From positions 1 through 52,891 of the forward strand of contig JACKHP010000029.1 in the NCBI GenBank assembly GCA_020638905.1: a stretch of DNA of 52,891 bases, read 5' to 3'. A model generated the notes under the pieces. It did not search any database. It worked only from the letters and a program-made list of their open reading frames with translations, and was not told the origin of the DNA. The DNA is from Planctomycetota bacterium. Lineage in GTDB: Bacteria; Planctomycetota; B15-G4. Below, piece after piece: positions 8,903-17,824 of this stretch. Within the stretch, counting starts at the first letter, position 1, and each line of letters starts with the position of its first letter. The position numbers were made by a program, and so were the translations under genes.

Positions 8903-10810
8903 ATGTTCCTGACCCTGGCGCTGCCGCTCGTGCTCGCGGCCCCGATGTTCTTCGACAAGGTCCTGCTCAAGGACGGCCGTCTCGTCGAGGGCAAGCTGAT
9001 CGAGTCCACCGACCCCGACTACTGCATGCTGCGGCTTCCGGGCGCCGACATCCCGATCCGCAACGACCTGGTGCAGCTCACCTACGTCGAGGACATGGAG
9101 GACTACGTCCCCAAGGACAAGAAGGAGGCGGACTACCTCAAGAAGGGCTGGGTGCTCTTCGAGGGCCGCTGGATGAGCCGCACCCGGCGCGAGCAGGAGC
9201 TGGGCAAGCGAGCCGAGGAGGACAAGGCGGCCATCGCCAAGCTCCGCGAGGAGCAGAAGTGGAAGAACGCCAAGTCGACCGAGACGCTGCACTTCGAGGT
9301 CAAGTCGAACTGCACCCAAGAGGTGATGGACGACTACGCCAACCGCCTCGAGAACTACTACAAGTACTTCCTCGACGAGTGGAACATCACGGTCGCGCCG
9401 AGCGAGAAGAAGAAGAAGCAGAAGTTCTTCCTCTACCGCAACTACGACGACTTCCTCGAGGTGACGGGCTCGCGCTACGGCGTGGGCGGTTTCTTCAACT
9501 GGGTCAAGGGCGAGCTGCAGCTCTACCACGACGACAAGAAGTACGACTTCACGGTGGCCATCCTCTACCACGAGGGCAACCACCTGCTCACCCACCTGAT
9601 CGACCCCCAGTTCATCTACCCGACGTGGATGAACGAGGGCACGGCCGAGTACTTCGGGACCGCCAAGGTCGGCCCGAAGGGCGAGTTCGTCGTGGGCGGC
9701 CTGCAGTACGAACGGATCGTCTCGCTGCGCAACGACGCAGCCCACGGCAAGGAGATCCCGCTGCGCGAGCTGCTGCTGGCGCCCCAGGGTTCGCTCACCG
9801 CGCGACACTACGCGGTGGCCTGGTCGTTCGTGCACTTCCTGATGTCGACCGACTACGCGAAGAAGTACCGCCTGTTCTTCGCCAACCTGCCCGAGAACCG
9901 CGACGTGAAGTGCGAGAACGGTTCGTCGGGAGCGATCGTCGTGCGCATCCCCGAACTGCCCACGGTCATCGCGGCCTTCGAGAAGGCCATGGGCAAGTCG
10001 CTCGACGAGCTCACCGTCGAGTGGAAGGACTTCTGCGCCCAGGCCTACGGCGAGCTGAACGCCGACGCGTACTACAAGGCCGTCCAGTTCACGCTCTTCA
10101 CCGGAGGCGACCTCACCGAGGACGCCGTCAAGACCGCCAAGGAGTACTACGAGAAGGCCATCGCCCTCGGCATCACCGACTCCGAGTGCTACCGCGACTA
10201 CGCCGAGTTCCTGCGCAAGGGCGGCATCGACGACCGGGGCGAGACGGTGCTGCCGTACGAGCCGGACGTGGTCGGCGGCTGGGACATGATCCAGAAGGCC
10301 ATCGATCTCGACCCGATCGACCCGCTCAACTACTGCGAGGCCGCGGGGCAGCTCATCATGGACAGCCCGATCCAGGACATCGACAAGGCCGAGGCGCTGG
10401 TCAAGACGGCACGCGCGCTCGACAGCCGCAGCTGGCAGGTCCAGGCGCTCACGAACGAGCTCATGAGCATGATCGAGCCGGCCAAGGAGCGCCGCCGCGA
10501 TCGCGAGGAGCGCGAGCGCATGCTGGCCGAGAACGACAACAGGGTCTGGATCGTCCAGCCGTTCCACTACGCGAACGAACCCGAGCCCGAGCAGATCACC
10601 GACCTCTCGACCGACGACCTCATGGCGCTGATCGAAGCCGGCGAGGTCGACGAGCTCGACTACGTGTTCCAGACCTGGCGTCCGCCGAACCCCGAGACCG
10701 GCGAGCTCGAAGAAGGCACCGAACCCTGGGACACCGCCTGGACGCAGCTCAAGGACGTTCCCGTGTTCACCGAAGCCCTGGCCGCCGCCAAGGCCGCGGC
10801 CGGCGGATGA
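8903..10810 (+). CDS. Exported HExxH metallopeptidase-like protein, second of tandem pair
   Basis: 635 residues with an N-terminal hydrophobic export signal (MFLTLALPLVLAAPMF). Residues 15-60 (VLLKDGRLVEGKLIE) look like a small beta domain found at the start of many planctomycete secreted proteins. The metallopeptidase motif HEGNH lies at 223-227, followed by PTWMNEGTAEYFG with the third-ligand Glu. The last 200 residues include short helical repeats that resemble degenerate TPRs (KEYYEKAIALGITDSE) and an acidic tail. It follows the HExxH gene at 7340 by 30 bases; the two share the active-site layout but little else, so they are old paralogues or unrelated members of one superfamily. Function unknown. 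Confidence 0.78.
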   Translation: MFLTLALPLVLAAPMFFDKVLLKDGRLVEGKLIESTDPDYCMLRLPGADIPIRNDLVQLTYVEDMEDYVPKDKKEADYLKKGWVLFEGRWMSRTRREQELGKRAEEDKAAIAKLREEQKWKNAKSTETLHFEVKSNCTQEVMDDYANRLENYYKYFLDEWNITVAPSEKKKKQKFFLYRNYDDFLEVTGSRYGVGGFFNWVKGELQLYHDDKKYDFTVAILYHEGNHLLTHLIDPQFIYPTWMNEGTAEYFGTAKVGPKGEFVVGGLQYERIVSLRNDAAHGKEIPLRELLLAPQGSLTARHYAVAWSFVHFLMSTDYAKKYRLFFANLPENRDVKCENGSSGAIVVRIPELPTVIAAFEKAMGKSLDELTVEWKDFCAQAYGELNADAYYKAVQFTLFTGGDLTEDAVKTAKEYYEKAIALGITDSECYRDYAEFLRKGGIDDRGETVLPYEPDVVGGWDMIQKAIDLDPIDPLNYCEAAGQLIMDSPIQDIDKAEALVKTARALDSRSWQVQALTNELMSMIEPAKERRRDREERERMLAENDNRVWIVQPFHYANEPEPEQITDLSTDDLMALIEAGEVDELDYVFQTWRPPNPETGELEEGTEPWDTAWTQLKDVPVFTEALAAAKAAAGG

Positions 10811-10828
10811 ACGGCGCCTTGACGCGGC

Positions 10829-10857
10829 TTGTCCCTCGGGGTGCGGGTCGCTAACGT
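10829..10857 (+). promoter_or_regulatory. Candidate sigma-70-type promoter
   Basis: TTGTCC (10829-10834), a 17-base spacer and TAACGT (10852-10857). The predicted start of transcription is at or next to the ATG at 10865, so the message may be leaderless. The same TTGTCC box with a 17-base spacer occurs before the tRNA gene at 24078. Confidence 0.4.
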
Positions 10858-10864
10858 CACGTCC

Positions 10865-11653
10865 ATGATGCCCTTGATCTCGTATCGGTCGGGCCGTGCG
10901 CGGCGCGCGGCGAGCCTCGCAGCCGGACTGCTCGCGGCCGCCTCGGTCGCGTGCGTCGCCCCACCCGAGCACTTCACCCGGCTCTGGCCGGGTGGGCGCA
11001 GCGGCGCGCCGGTGCTGGGCCTCTCGACCGAAGAGGGCGTGATCGTCCTGGGCGAACCGCAGTACGCCGTGGGCGACGTGTTCGAGATCCAGTTCCCGAT
11101 CGGCAACTCGGTCGTGAGCGCGCACGGCAGCATCGTGCGGCTGAACGAGGAGCTGGCCCTCGTCGAACCCGCCGACGCGATCCTGCGCGAGGGACGCTTC
11201 GCCGACGGCCTGCCCGACTTCGCCACCGAGGACGTGTTCGTCGCGCTGCGCGACGAGGACGACCGGCCGGTCATGCGTCCCGTCACGCTCTGGCACGACG
11301 GGACCTTCGGCGACTGGGTCGTGATCGACGACATCGGCGACGCCGACGCCTTCGCCCGCGACCACGCGGGCGTGGGGCTCTACGTCTACCGCCAGCGCTA
11401 CTGGCAGATCGTCGGCATGCTCGCCGGCATCACGGCGCGCTCCCCCGACCTCGACGACGACGACGTGGGCCTGGGATACATCAGCCTGCTCGAGATGGCG
11501 CGCCTGCTGCCCGACCGCATCGACTACTTCGAGCACGGCGTCAAGCCGCTGCGCCCCGACTTCGAATTCGGCGTACCGCTCCAGCCGGGCGACGTCGACC
11601 TGCCCGAGCCCCAGCCCGATCCGTCGGCGGCGCCGCCGTCCGACGCACCGTGA
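10865..11653 (+). CDS. Putative lipoprotein of unknown function
   Basis: 262 residues that I do not recognise. The N-terminus has an arginine-rich start, a hydrophobic stretch (AASLAAGLLAAASVAC) and a cysteine at its end, so it may be a lipoprotein, though the residue three before the cysteine is Ser rather than Leu. The body (residues 40-220) looks like a single beta-rich domain; VFVALRDEDDRPVMRP and VGLGYISLLEMARLLPDRI are distinctive stretches. The C-terminus is Pro/Asp rich. The ATG at 10865 was chosen over a GTG at 10829 because the latter lies inside the likely promoter. Its TGA overlaps the GTG of the O-antigen-ligase-like gene, so the two are coupled and may act together in envelope assembly. 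Confidence 0.6.
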   Translation: MMPLISYRSGRARRAASLAAGLLAAASVACVAPPEHFTRLWPGGRSGAPVLGLSTEEGVIVLGEPQYAVGDVFEIQFPIGNSVVSAHGSIVRLNEELALVEPADAILREGRFADGLPDFATEDVFVALRDEDDRPVMRPVTLWHDGTFGDWVVIDDIGDADAFARDHAGVGLYVYRQRYWQIVGMLAGITARSPDLDDDDVGLGYISLLEMARLLPDRIDYFEHGVKPLRPDFEFGVPLQPGDVDLPEPQPDPSAAPPSDAP

Positions 11654-14178
11654 GCCTCGCGCCCGTCGGCCAGCGACTGGTCGCGGCCCTGGCGGCGCTG
11701 CTGCTCTTCGCCGACGCCGTGGTGCGTCCACCCTACGAGGCCGGACTCTCGACCTTCGGACAACCGCCGGCCGGCAAGGTGCTGCTCGTCCTGGCAGGAC
11801 TCCTGGTGGCCGGCCTGCTCGGACGCGCCCCCGACCGCGAATCCCTGGCCCGGAGGCTCACCCTGCTGCTGCTCGCCGCGCTGCCCTTCGGCGGACGCGC
11901 GGTGCCTGCGTCGCCCGGGGCGACCCTGCTGCTCGCGGGACTGACGCTGCTCGTCGCGCGTCCCTTCCTGCGCGCGTCGCCGGGTGCCAGGCTCACCGCG
12001 CTCGTGCTGCTGCTCTGCGCGCCCGCCGTGGCGACCACCGTCTATCCGCAGGGCTCGGTCGCGTGGCTCCTGCAACTGCTGCCCCACGCGACCCTGCCGC
12101 TGCTGCTGCCGTCGCTCTTCGCGGGGGCGCGCGCACGCCGTCCCGCGGCGCTGCTGGCCGGCGTGACCGCGCTGCTGTGCCTCGAGTCGCTGCTCGACTA
12201 CGTCTCCCTGGCCGACGGGCTCGCGCTCCCGTTCCAGACCGTGCTCGCCACACGGCTGCGTCCGCTGGGACTGCATCCGAACCTCGCGGTGCCGCAGATC
12301 GTCGTGGCCTTCGTGCTCGCGCTCGCCCTCACCTGGGACGGGCGTCGCCGGCAGCGCGCGCTCATGGGCACCTGTGCGGTCGTGCTGCTCGTCGCGCTCG
12401 GCGCGGTCGGCTCGCGCACCGGTTCGCTCACCGCGGCGGCCGGCGCCGCCGTGCTCGTGCTCGGACGCCTCCCGTTGCGGGCGGCGCGATTCGTGCGGCC
12501 GGCCGCGGCGATCGCGGTGGCGGCCGCGCTGCTCGTGCCGATGACCGGGCTCACCGACGACACGATCACCACGCGCTCCGACAGCATGGTGAGCAAAGCG
12601 GTCTCGTTCCGCTCGGCCATGTGGGAACTGGGACGCGACGCATTCGCCGCGGCGCCCTGGCACGGCAACGGTCCCGGCACGCTCTTCATGCAGGGTGTCG
12701 TGGCTCGCACGGGCCGCTACGACGGGCTCGCGAAGGACGACCATCCGCACAACGTCGCGCTCGCCACCGGCGAGACCCTCGGCCTGCCGGGACTGCTCGC
12801 CCTGGCGGCGCTGGCCGCGTTCGGCCTGCGCCGCCGCACCGGCGGACACCTCGTCGTCGACGGCTGCACCGCCGCCCTGTGCGCGATGTGGATCGCGAAC
12901 GGCATCGACATGGGCGGCGCCACCGGCACGATCCTCCCGGCGCTGGCCTTCGTGCTCATCGGACTCTCCGACGCGGCGTCGTCGGCACGGGCCGATCGCA
13001 CCCTGCGTCCGGCCGCCGGCCTCGTGATCGGGACGCTCGCGGGACTGCTCGTGCCCTGGGGCGCGACGCAGGTCGTGGTCGATCGCGCGCTGCTCGAGGC
13101 GTCCTCCGCGCTCGACGAGGGCTGGACCGCGGTGAGCGAGGGGTCCGCGTCGGCCGGTCCGGCTGACGAGGCCACCGCGGGAGTTCCCGACGCCTCGCTG
13201 GCCGGCGACGCCCTCGTGACCGCGGCCCGGGCGCGCAGCGCGGCGCTCGACGCGCTGGCGCTGGCCGCTCCGCTCGCCCCCCTCGACCCGCTCGTCCCGC
13301 GCCTGCGCGCCCGGGCCCACGCGCTGCCCCCCGCCGACCAGGCCGCCCGCGAGGCCGACCTGGCCGAGGCCCTGGCGCGCCATCCGTTCTCGGCCGCCCT
13401 GCAACACGACCTGGCGGCGGTCATGCTGCTGCGCGATCCCGACGACCGCTCGGCCGACGCGCACCTCGACGAGGCCCTGCGGCTCGATCCGTTCGGGCCG
13501 GACGCGGCGCGCGTGCAGACCGACCGCGCGGTCGTCCTGGCGCACCGCGGCGAGCGCGACGCGGCCTTCGAGGCCTTCGTCTCGGCGCTCGTGATCGACG
13601 CCGGGAGCGTGCGCCGCGCGGCCTTCGACCCCGTCGGCGAGACGCTCACCCTCGGACTCGGCACGCCCGACGGCGGACGGGTCACGTTCCCGCTGGCCAA
13701 GGTGCTGGCCGACCTGCGCCGCCGGCGCGACGACCTCGAGCGCCTCGACGCGCCCTCGGCAGTGCGCCTCGGCATGCGCGAGGTCGACGTGCTCCAGGCG
13801 CTCGGGCTGTGGGAGCGCGCCGACACCATCGTGGCCGAGCGCTTCACCGACCCGCGCTACCTGGGCAAGCGCCTGGCCGAGTCGGCCGAGCGGCAGGGCG
13901 ACCCCGACGAGGCGCTGCGACGCATGCTCGAGATCGGACACCAGGGGAACACCTGGCTGATGGTCGACACGTTGCGCCTGCGCGCGCACGCGAGCGTGCT
14001 CGACGAGCCGGCCTTCGACGCGCTCTCGCGGCAGATCGACGCGACCCTCGGCGACGCGCTGTTCGAGACGCGCAACCTGGTCGAGACGCTGGCCGCTCGC
14101 AAGCACTTCGCCGAGCGGACGCTCGACGCGGCCCGGGCCGCCCGCCTGGCCGACGCGCTCGCCTACGCCGCGCGCTGA
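11650..14178 (+). CDS. O-antigen ligase/polymerase-like membrane protein with TPR-like C-terminus
   Basis: 842 residues. The first 500 contain about 11-12 membrane segments. Two features are typical of the Wzy_C (O-antigen ligase/polymerase) family: GSRTGSLTA after a membrane helix and DDHPHNVALATGETLGLPG with the conserved His-Asn before a late helix; RSAMWELGRDAFAAAPWHGNG between them is the usual periplasmic loop. Such proteins join or polymerise lipid-linked polysaccharide on the outer side of the cytoplasmic membrane. The last 320 residues form an Ala-rich helical repeat region (AHLDEALRLDPFGPDAARV) resembling TPRs. It starts with GTG overlapping the previous stop by four bases. No other polysaccharide genes are adjacent except the GT-C-like gene convergent to it. 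Confidence 0.75.
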   Translation: MSLAPVGQRLVAALAALLLFADAVVRPPYEAGLSTFGQPPAGKVLLVLAGLLVAGLLGRAPDRESLARRLTLLLLAALPFGGRAVPASPGATLLLAGLTLLVARPFLRASPGARLTALVLLLCAPAVATTVYPQGSVAWLLQLLPHATLPLLLPSLFAGARARRPAALLAGVTALLCLESLLDYVSLADGLALPFQTVLATRLRPLGLHPNLAVPQIVVAFVLALALTWDGRRRQRALMGTCAVVLLVALGAVGSRTGSLTAAAGAAVLVLGRLPLRAARFVRPAAAIAVAAALLVPMTGLTDDTITTRSDSMVSKAVSFRSAMWELGRDAFAAAPWHGNGPGTLFMQGVVARTGRYDGLAKDDHPHNVALATGETLGLPGLLALAALAAFGLRRRTGGHLVVDGCTAALCAMWIANGIDMGGATGTILPALAFVLIGLSDAASSARADRTLRPAAGLVIGTLAGLLVPWGATQVVVDRALLEASSALDEGWTAVSEGSASAGPADEATAGVPDASLAGDALVTAARARSAALDALALAAPLAPLDPLVPRLRARAHALPPADQAAREADLAEALARHPFSAALQHDLAAVMLLRDPDDRSADAHLDEALRLDPFGPDAARVQTDRAVVLAHRGERDAAFEAFVSALVIDAGSVRRAAFDPVGETLTLGLGTPDGGRVTFPLAKVLADLRRRRDDLERLDAPSAVRLGMREVDVLQALGLWERADTIVAERFTDPRYLGKRLAESAERQGDPDEALRRMLEIGHQGNTWLMVDTLRLRAHASVLDEPAFDALSRQIDATLGDALFETRNLVETLAARKHFAERTLDAARAARLADALAYAAR

Positions 14179-14241
14179 GCGACCGCCCGACCCCCTGGCG
14201 ACCGGCACCCGTCGATCGGCCGGCGGACCGACGACGTCGCG

Positions 14242-16179
14242 TCAGCGATCGGGGTCGAGCGCGTCGCGCGCCGAATCCGCCAGGCGGTTCACGCCGCCCA
14301 GAGCGAGGCTGCGCTCGAGCAGCGCGCGCGCCTCGTCGGCGTGCCCCGTGTTGCGCAGCACGATGCCGTGCAGCGCGAGCGACTCCGGGTCGTCCGGTGC
14401 CATCTCGAGCGCCAGTGCGGCGGCGGCGTCGGCCGCCTCCGGGAATCCGGCCACGAGCAACAGGAGAGCGGTGTCGCGCTCGGCGAGCGGGTCGCAGGCG
14501 CGCGGCAGCAGCCCGAACAGCGGGGGATCGCAGGGAGTGCGCGGCACCGGGAACGGCCGTCCCAGGCGCAGCGGCAGTTCGAGGTCGTGCACGGAGAGCC
14601 AGAGCGGGTCGACCGCGTCGCGGCGCACGAAGACGGCCTCGCGTACACCCACGTCGACGAGTGTCCAGTCGTCGGCGTCGAGCAGCACCGCCGAGAGCGG
14701 CGCACCGAGCGGCAGCAGCGCGGCGTCGTGTCCGTAGCGCCGCACGAGGTCGTCGAACGCGGCGCGGTCGGCGTCGAGCACCGCGGCCATGACCTGTTCG
14801 AGGTACCCGGTGGGATAGCCGTGGGTGTTGCCGTTCGTCGACGCGACCTGCTCGGGCCAGCGCCGTCCGGTGAACGTGCTGCCGAAGCGGAAGGCGGTGA
14901 ACACGTTCGCGTGCGGCAGCTCGCGCGCGAAGAACGCGATGCCCTCGTCGGGGTACGCGATGCGCGAGAGGCCGAGTCCCGTGCGACGTTCGAGGCCGTC
15001 GTGCACCGAGGTCGTGTCGGTCAGCTCGCCCCACGCCACCACGACCACCAGCAGCAGCGCGACGAGCCGTCCCGGGACGCGCGGGCCGAAGCGCGCACCG
15101 GCCGCCGCGGCCGCCAGCGGCGCCGCGACGAACGCGAAAGGCGCCATGTTGCGCCGCAGGCTGGGCACCATCGCGCCCAGCAACACGAGCAGCGCGAGTG
15201 CCGGCCAGCAGGCGTCGTCGAAGGCGGACGGTCCGCGTGCGCTCGCGGCGAGCCCCTCGGCGTCGCGTCGCGTCGCGTCGCTCGCCGCCGCGCCCCGCCG
15301 CGCGCGCGTGACGAGGTGCGCGAGCAGCAACGCCGTCGTCACGACCGCCAGCAGCACGAAGGCGGTGCGGTCGAGGCTGTCCCGCGGGTCGAAGCCGAAG
15401 GTCGGCGCGAACTCGACGATCGTGCTGCGATAGAACTCGGCGTGCGCGCGCAGGTCGGCCAGGATCGCGAACGGGTGCAGCCAGCCGTCGAGCCCTGCGG
15501 GATTCAGCAGGCACGACGCGCACAGGAGCGCCGCGAGCAGCAGCAGCCGACGCGTCACGTCGACACGCCGCTGCACGAGCCGTCCGGCGGCCAGCGCGAG
15601 CACCGCCAGCCAGCCGAGCAGGAAGTAGCCGTGGACGTTGGCCCACAGCACCTGCAACGGCAGCAGCACGCGCCACGCGCCGCGTCCGTCGGGGCGCCGC
15701 ACGAGCAGCACGTGCGCGAACACGACCAGCAGCAGCATGCTCACCAGGTCGGGGCGGAACAGGAAGCGCATGCGTCCCGCCAGCAGCGCCAGCGCGCAGG
15801 CCGCGAGCGTGGCCCACGGTCCCGCGCCGAGCCCGCGCGCCGTGGCCGCCATCGTCCCGAACAGGAGCAGCATGAGCAGCAGCCGGGCCGCGATGACCGC
15901 GTCGGGACCCAGGTCGTCGAGCAGCACGTGCGCCGCCACCTGGAACAGCCACTTGTCGTGCACCGACGGATGGTCGGCGTGCAGCTCCGAGAGCACGTTC
16001 GTGGACGGCACCCGGCCGTGCTCGAGGATCCACTCGCCGGTGCGCGCGTGCAGCCAGATGTCGAGGTTGTGCACGCGGAACGTGCCGGCGCAGAACACGA
16101 GCACCGCGAGCGCGAGCAGCGCCGGGGCCCAGCGGGCCGCCGGACGGTCGCGGCGCTCCTCGTCGGCGGCGGGCGTCAT
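14242..16179 (-). CDS. GT-C-like multi-pass membrane protein
   Basis: 645 residues with about 10-12 membrane segments. The first loop has DIWLHARTGEWILEHGRVP, the form (DxWxH..TGxWIL..G..P) seen in planctomycete and other GT-C-type membrane proteins that may transfer sugars from polyprenyl donors, followed by HDKWLFQV. The end (residues 560-645) has one or two TPR-like helical pairs (ALEMAPDDPESLALHGIVL). Activity is not established and the donor and acceptor are unknown. Its 3' end faces that of the O-antigen-ligase-like gene 63 bases away. The start is supported by a candidate -10 box placed so that the ATG would be at or within a base of the message 5' end. Confidence 0.65.
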   Translation of the reverse strand: MTPAADEERRDRPAARWAPALLALAVLVFCAGTFRVHNLDIWLHARTGEWILEHGRVPSTNVLSELHADHPSVHDKWLFQVAAHVLLDDLGPDAVIAARLLLMLLLFGTMAATARGLGAGPWATLAACALALLAGRMRFLFRPDLVSMLLLVVFAHVLLVRRPDGRGAWRVLLPLQVLWANVHGYFLLGWLAVLALAAGRLVQRRVDVTRRLLLLAALLCASCLLNPAGLDGWLHPFAILADLRAHAEFYRSTIVEFAPTFGFDPRDSLDRTAFVLLAVVTTALLLAHLVTRARRGAAASDATRRDAEGLAASARGPSAFDDACWPALALLVLLGAMVPSLRRNMAPFAFVAAPLAAAAAGARFGPRVPGRLVALLLVVVVAWGELTDTTSVHDGLERRTGLGLSRIAYPDEGIAFFARELPHANVFTAFRFGSTFTGRRWPEQVASTNGNTHGYPTGYLEQVMAAVLDADRAAFDDLVRRYGHDAALLPLGAPLSAVLLDADDWTLVDVGVREAVFVRRDAVDPLWLSVHDLELPLRLGRPFPVPRTPCDPPLFGLLPRACDPLAERDTALLLLVAGFPEAADAAAALALEMAPDDPESLALHGIVLRNTGHADEARALLERSLALGGVNRLADSARDALDPDR

Positions 16180-16187
16180 GGACCGCG

Positions 16188-16193
16188 ATTGTG
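16188..16193 (-). promoter_or_regulatory. Candidate -10 element, possibly leaderless
   Basis: CACAAT on the minus strand, with only eight bases between it and the ATG at 16179. If real, transcription would begin at or just before the start codon. The same GGGACACAAT sequence precedes the gene starting at 35686. Confidence 0.35.
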
Positions 16194-16208
16194 TCCCGCG
16201 GACGGGCC

Positions 16209-17822
16209 TCAGTCGACCCGCAGCACGCGCAGCTCGTAGCGTCCGTAGTCGCGGACGCGGTTCTTCGAGCGCACCATGACGTGCCAGGTGCCCGAGGTCC
16301 CGACGTCGAAGCCGGCGATGCGCGCGTTGCGTCCGAAGCCCGAGTCGTCGTCCCAGGCGCGCCGCTTGCCCGACGGGTCGTAGAGCGCCAGCCAGGTGTC
16401 CGCCTGAGTCGTCGCGTCGTAGGCCCCCGCGGGATAGCGGGTCTCGACGTCCACGCGCTGTCCCGCCTGGAGTTCGACGGCGAACCAGTCCTTGTCGCGG
16501 CGCCCCGGCCCGAGCCCGTCCTCGGCGTAGTAGAGCGTGTGGTCGGTGACCCAGGTGCCGGTGTCGGTCACCGCGACGATCGGCGTGGCCGTCTCGGGGT
16601 CGTTGTCGGGCTCGGCCGCGTCGTTCACGAAGAGCAGTTCGCGGTCCTCGTAGACGTCACGCAGGGCGTCGTAGGCCGGGTCGTCCTCGTGCAGCTTGAG
16701 CCAGCCGTCCCAGGCGCGGTTCATCGTGACGGCGCGGGCCTTCTTGACCGGGCCGACGAAGACCTCCCACCACGCGATCTGCGCCGGGACGCCGTCGACC
16801 GAGAACGAGGGCGTGAGCGCGTCGTCGTCCGGCACGTCGTCGGCCGAGTCGTCGCCGTCCATCAGGTCGTACAGCACGCAGGCCACGGCCACCTCGTCGC
16901 TGGCGCCCAGGACGCCCGACAGGTATGGCACCGCGTCCTCGAGCTCGAGGTGCAGCTGGTAGCCGCCCACCTGCGCCGAGGCGGAGCTGTCGACGTAGCG
17001 CGCCACGCTGCCGTCGTGCGCGAGCACCGCACCGGCGAACGCCGTCGCGTAGCCCTCCCCGAACGAGAGCCGCGGGTCCTGGTCGCTGTCGCCGAAGTAG
17101 TGGATGCCGCCCGGGTTGTCGCTGTCGGACCACACGTTGTGCACCACGTGGCCGATCTCGTGCAGGATCACCGAGTCGTCGTATCCGTCGTTCGTCGAGA
17201 TCCAGCACTTGCGACCGAGGGCGTACGAGCCCAGGGGATTGGGCCAGTAGACGCGCAGGCTGACCGACTTGTGCTTGGCGCCGATCTCCGGACCGGTCAC
17301 GTAGAGCAGTCCCGAGACGGCCGCGTCGAGCACGTTGAACGGATTGCCTTCCTTCTGTCCCGACAGCACCTTGAGCACCGTCGTCTCGCCCACGTCGAGG
17401 TCGCTGTCCGTGGGGTGCCCGTGGACCGTCGGCGCGAAGGCCGAGTAGATCGCCTTGCTCGTGGTCATCACCGCGAGCCGCGGGAAGGCCTTGTCGGCCT
17501 TGGCCTTGCGGCGCGTGTCGCTGTCGAGGCGAACGCTCACGTCGAGCAGCTCCTTCGACGTGCGGCAGTCGACGGCGAAGTCGCCCTCGGCGTCGGTCAT
17601 GCCGCGTCCGACGACGTGGCCCGTGGACGCGTCGAGCACGTTCACGTCGGCGAAGCGCACCGGCAGCTCGGGGTCACTGCCGGTCCAGCCCGAGTAGTCC
17701 CAGGCCTTGTCCTCGTAGAGGAAGCGGCCGGTCACGACGAACTCGTGCTTGGCCGCGAGGGCCACGCTCGGGAACGCCGCGAGCAGGGCGAGGGCCAGCG
17801 GGAGGATCGTGAAGCGGCGCAC
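16209..17822 (-). CDS. Exported HExxH metallopeptidase with PPC domain
   Basis: 537 residues. A signal peptide (VRRFTILPLALALLAAFPSVALA) is followed by a domain beginning FVVTGRFLYEDKAWDYSGW that recurs in the paralogue at 18820. The zinc motif HEIGH is at 221-225, then HYFGDSDQDPRLSFGEGYAT, giving the second Glu of a gluzincin-type site. The C-terminal 130 residues form a PPC (bacterial pre-peptidase C-terminal) domain: DWFAVELQAGQRVDVETRY and a closing SGTWHVMVRS. The GTG start at 17822 follows AGGAG and lies 2 bases after the stop of the small exported gene upstream, so translation is probably coupled. Unlike its paralogue it has no PKD-like or final C-terminal domain. Substrate unknown. 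Confidence 0.8.
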   Translation of the reverse strand: MRRFTILPLALALLAAFPSVALAAKHEFVVTGRFLYEDKAWDYSGWTGSDPELPVRFADVNVLDASTGHVVGRGMTDAEGDFAVDCRTSKELLDVSVRLDSDTRRKAKADKAFPRLAVMTTSKAIYSAFAPTVHGHPTDSDLDVGETTVLKVLSGQKEGNPFNVLDAAVSGLLYVTGPEIGAKHKSVSLRVYWPNPLGSYALGRKCWISTNDGYDDSVILHEIGHVVHNVWSDSDNPGGIHYFGDSDQDPRLSFGEGYATAFAGAVLAHDGSVARYVDSSASAQVGGYQLHLELEDAVPYLSGVLGASDEVAVACVLYDLMDGDDSADDVPDDDALTPSFSVDGVPAQIAWWEVFVGPVKKARAVTMNRAWDGWLKLHEDDPAYDALRDVYEDRELLFVNDAAEPDNDPETATPIVAVTDTGTWVTDHTLYYAEDGLGPGRRDKDWFAVELQAGQRVDVETRYPAGAYDATTQADTWLALYDPSGKRRAWDDDSGFGRNARIAGFDVGTSGTWHVMVRSKNRVRDYGRYELRVLRVD

Positions 17823-17824
17823 GC

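Noticed and set aside
10829..10864. GTG start at 10829 for the lipoprotein-like gene
   Set aside because: It coincides with the likely -35 box, and the ATG at 10865 gives a proper hydrophobic N-terminus.
7592..11731. 1379-codon antisense ORF, and similar very long ORFs such as 1482..3740, 11524..14208 and 18820..22908 upstream part
   Set aside because: They lie opposite or over genes with clear domains, translate to Arg/Ala/Leu/Val-rich low-complexity sequence, and arise from the high GC content.
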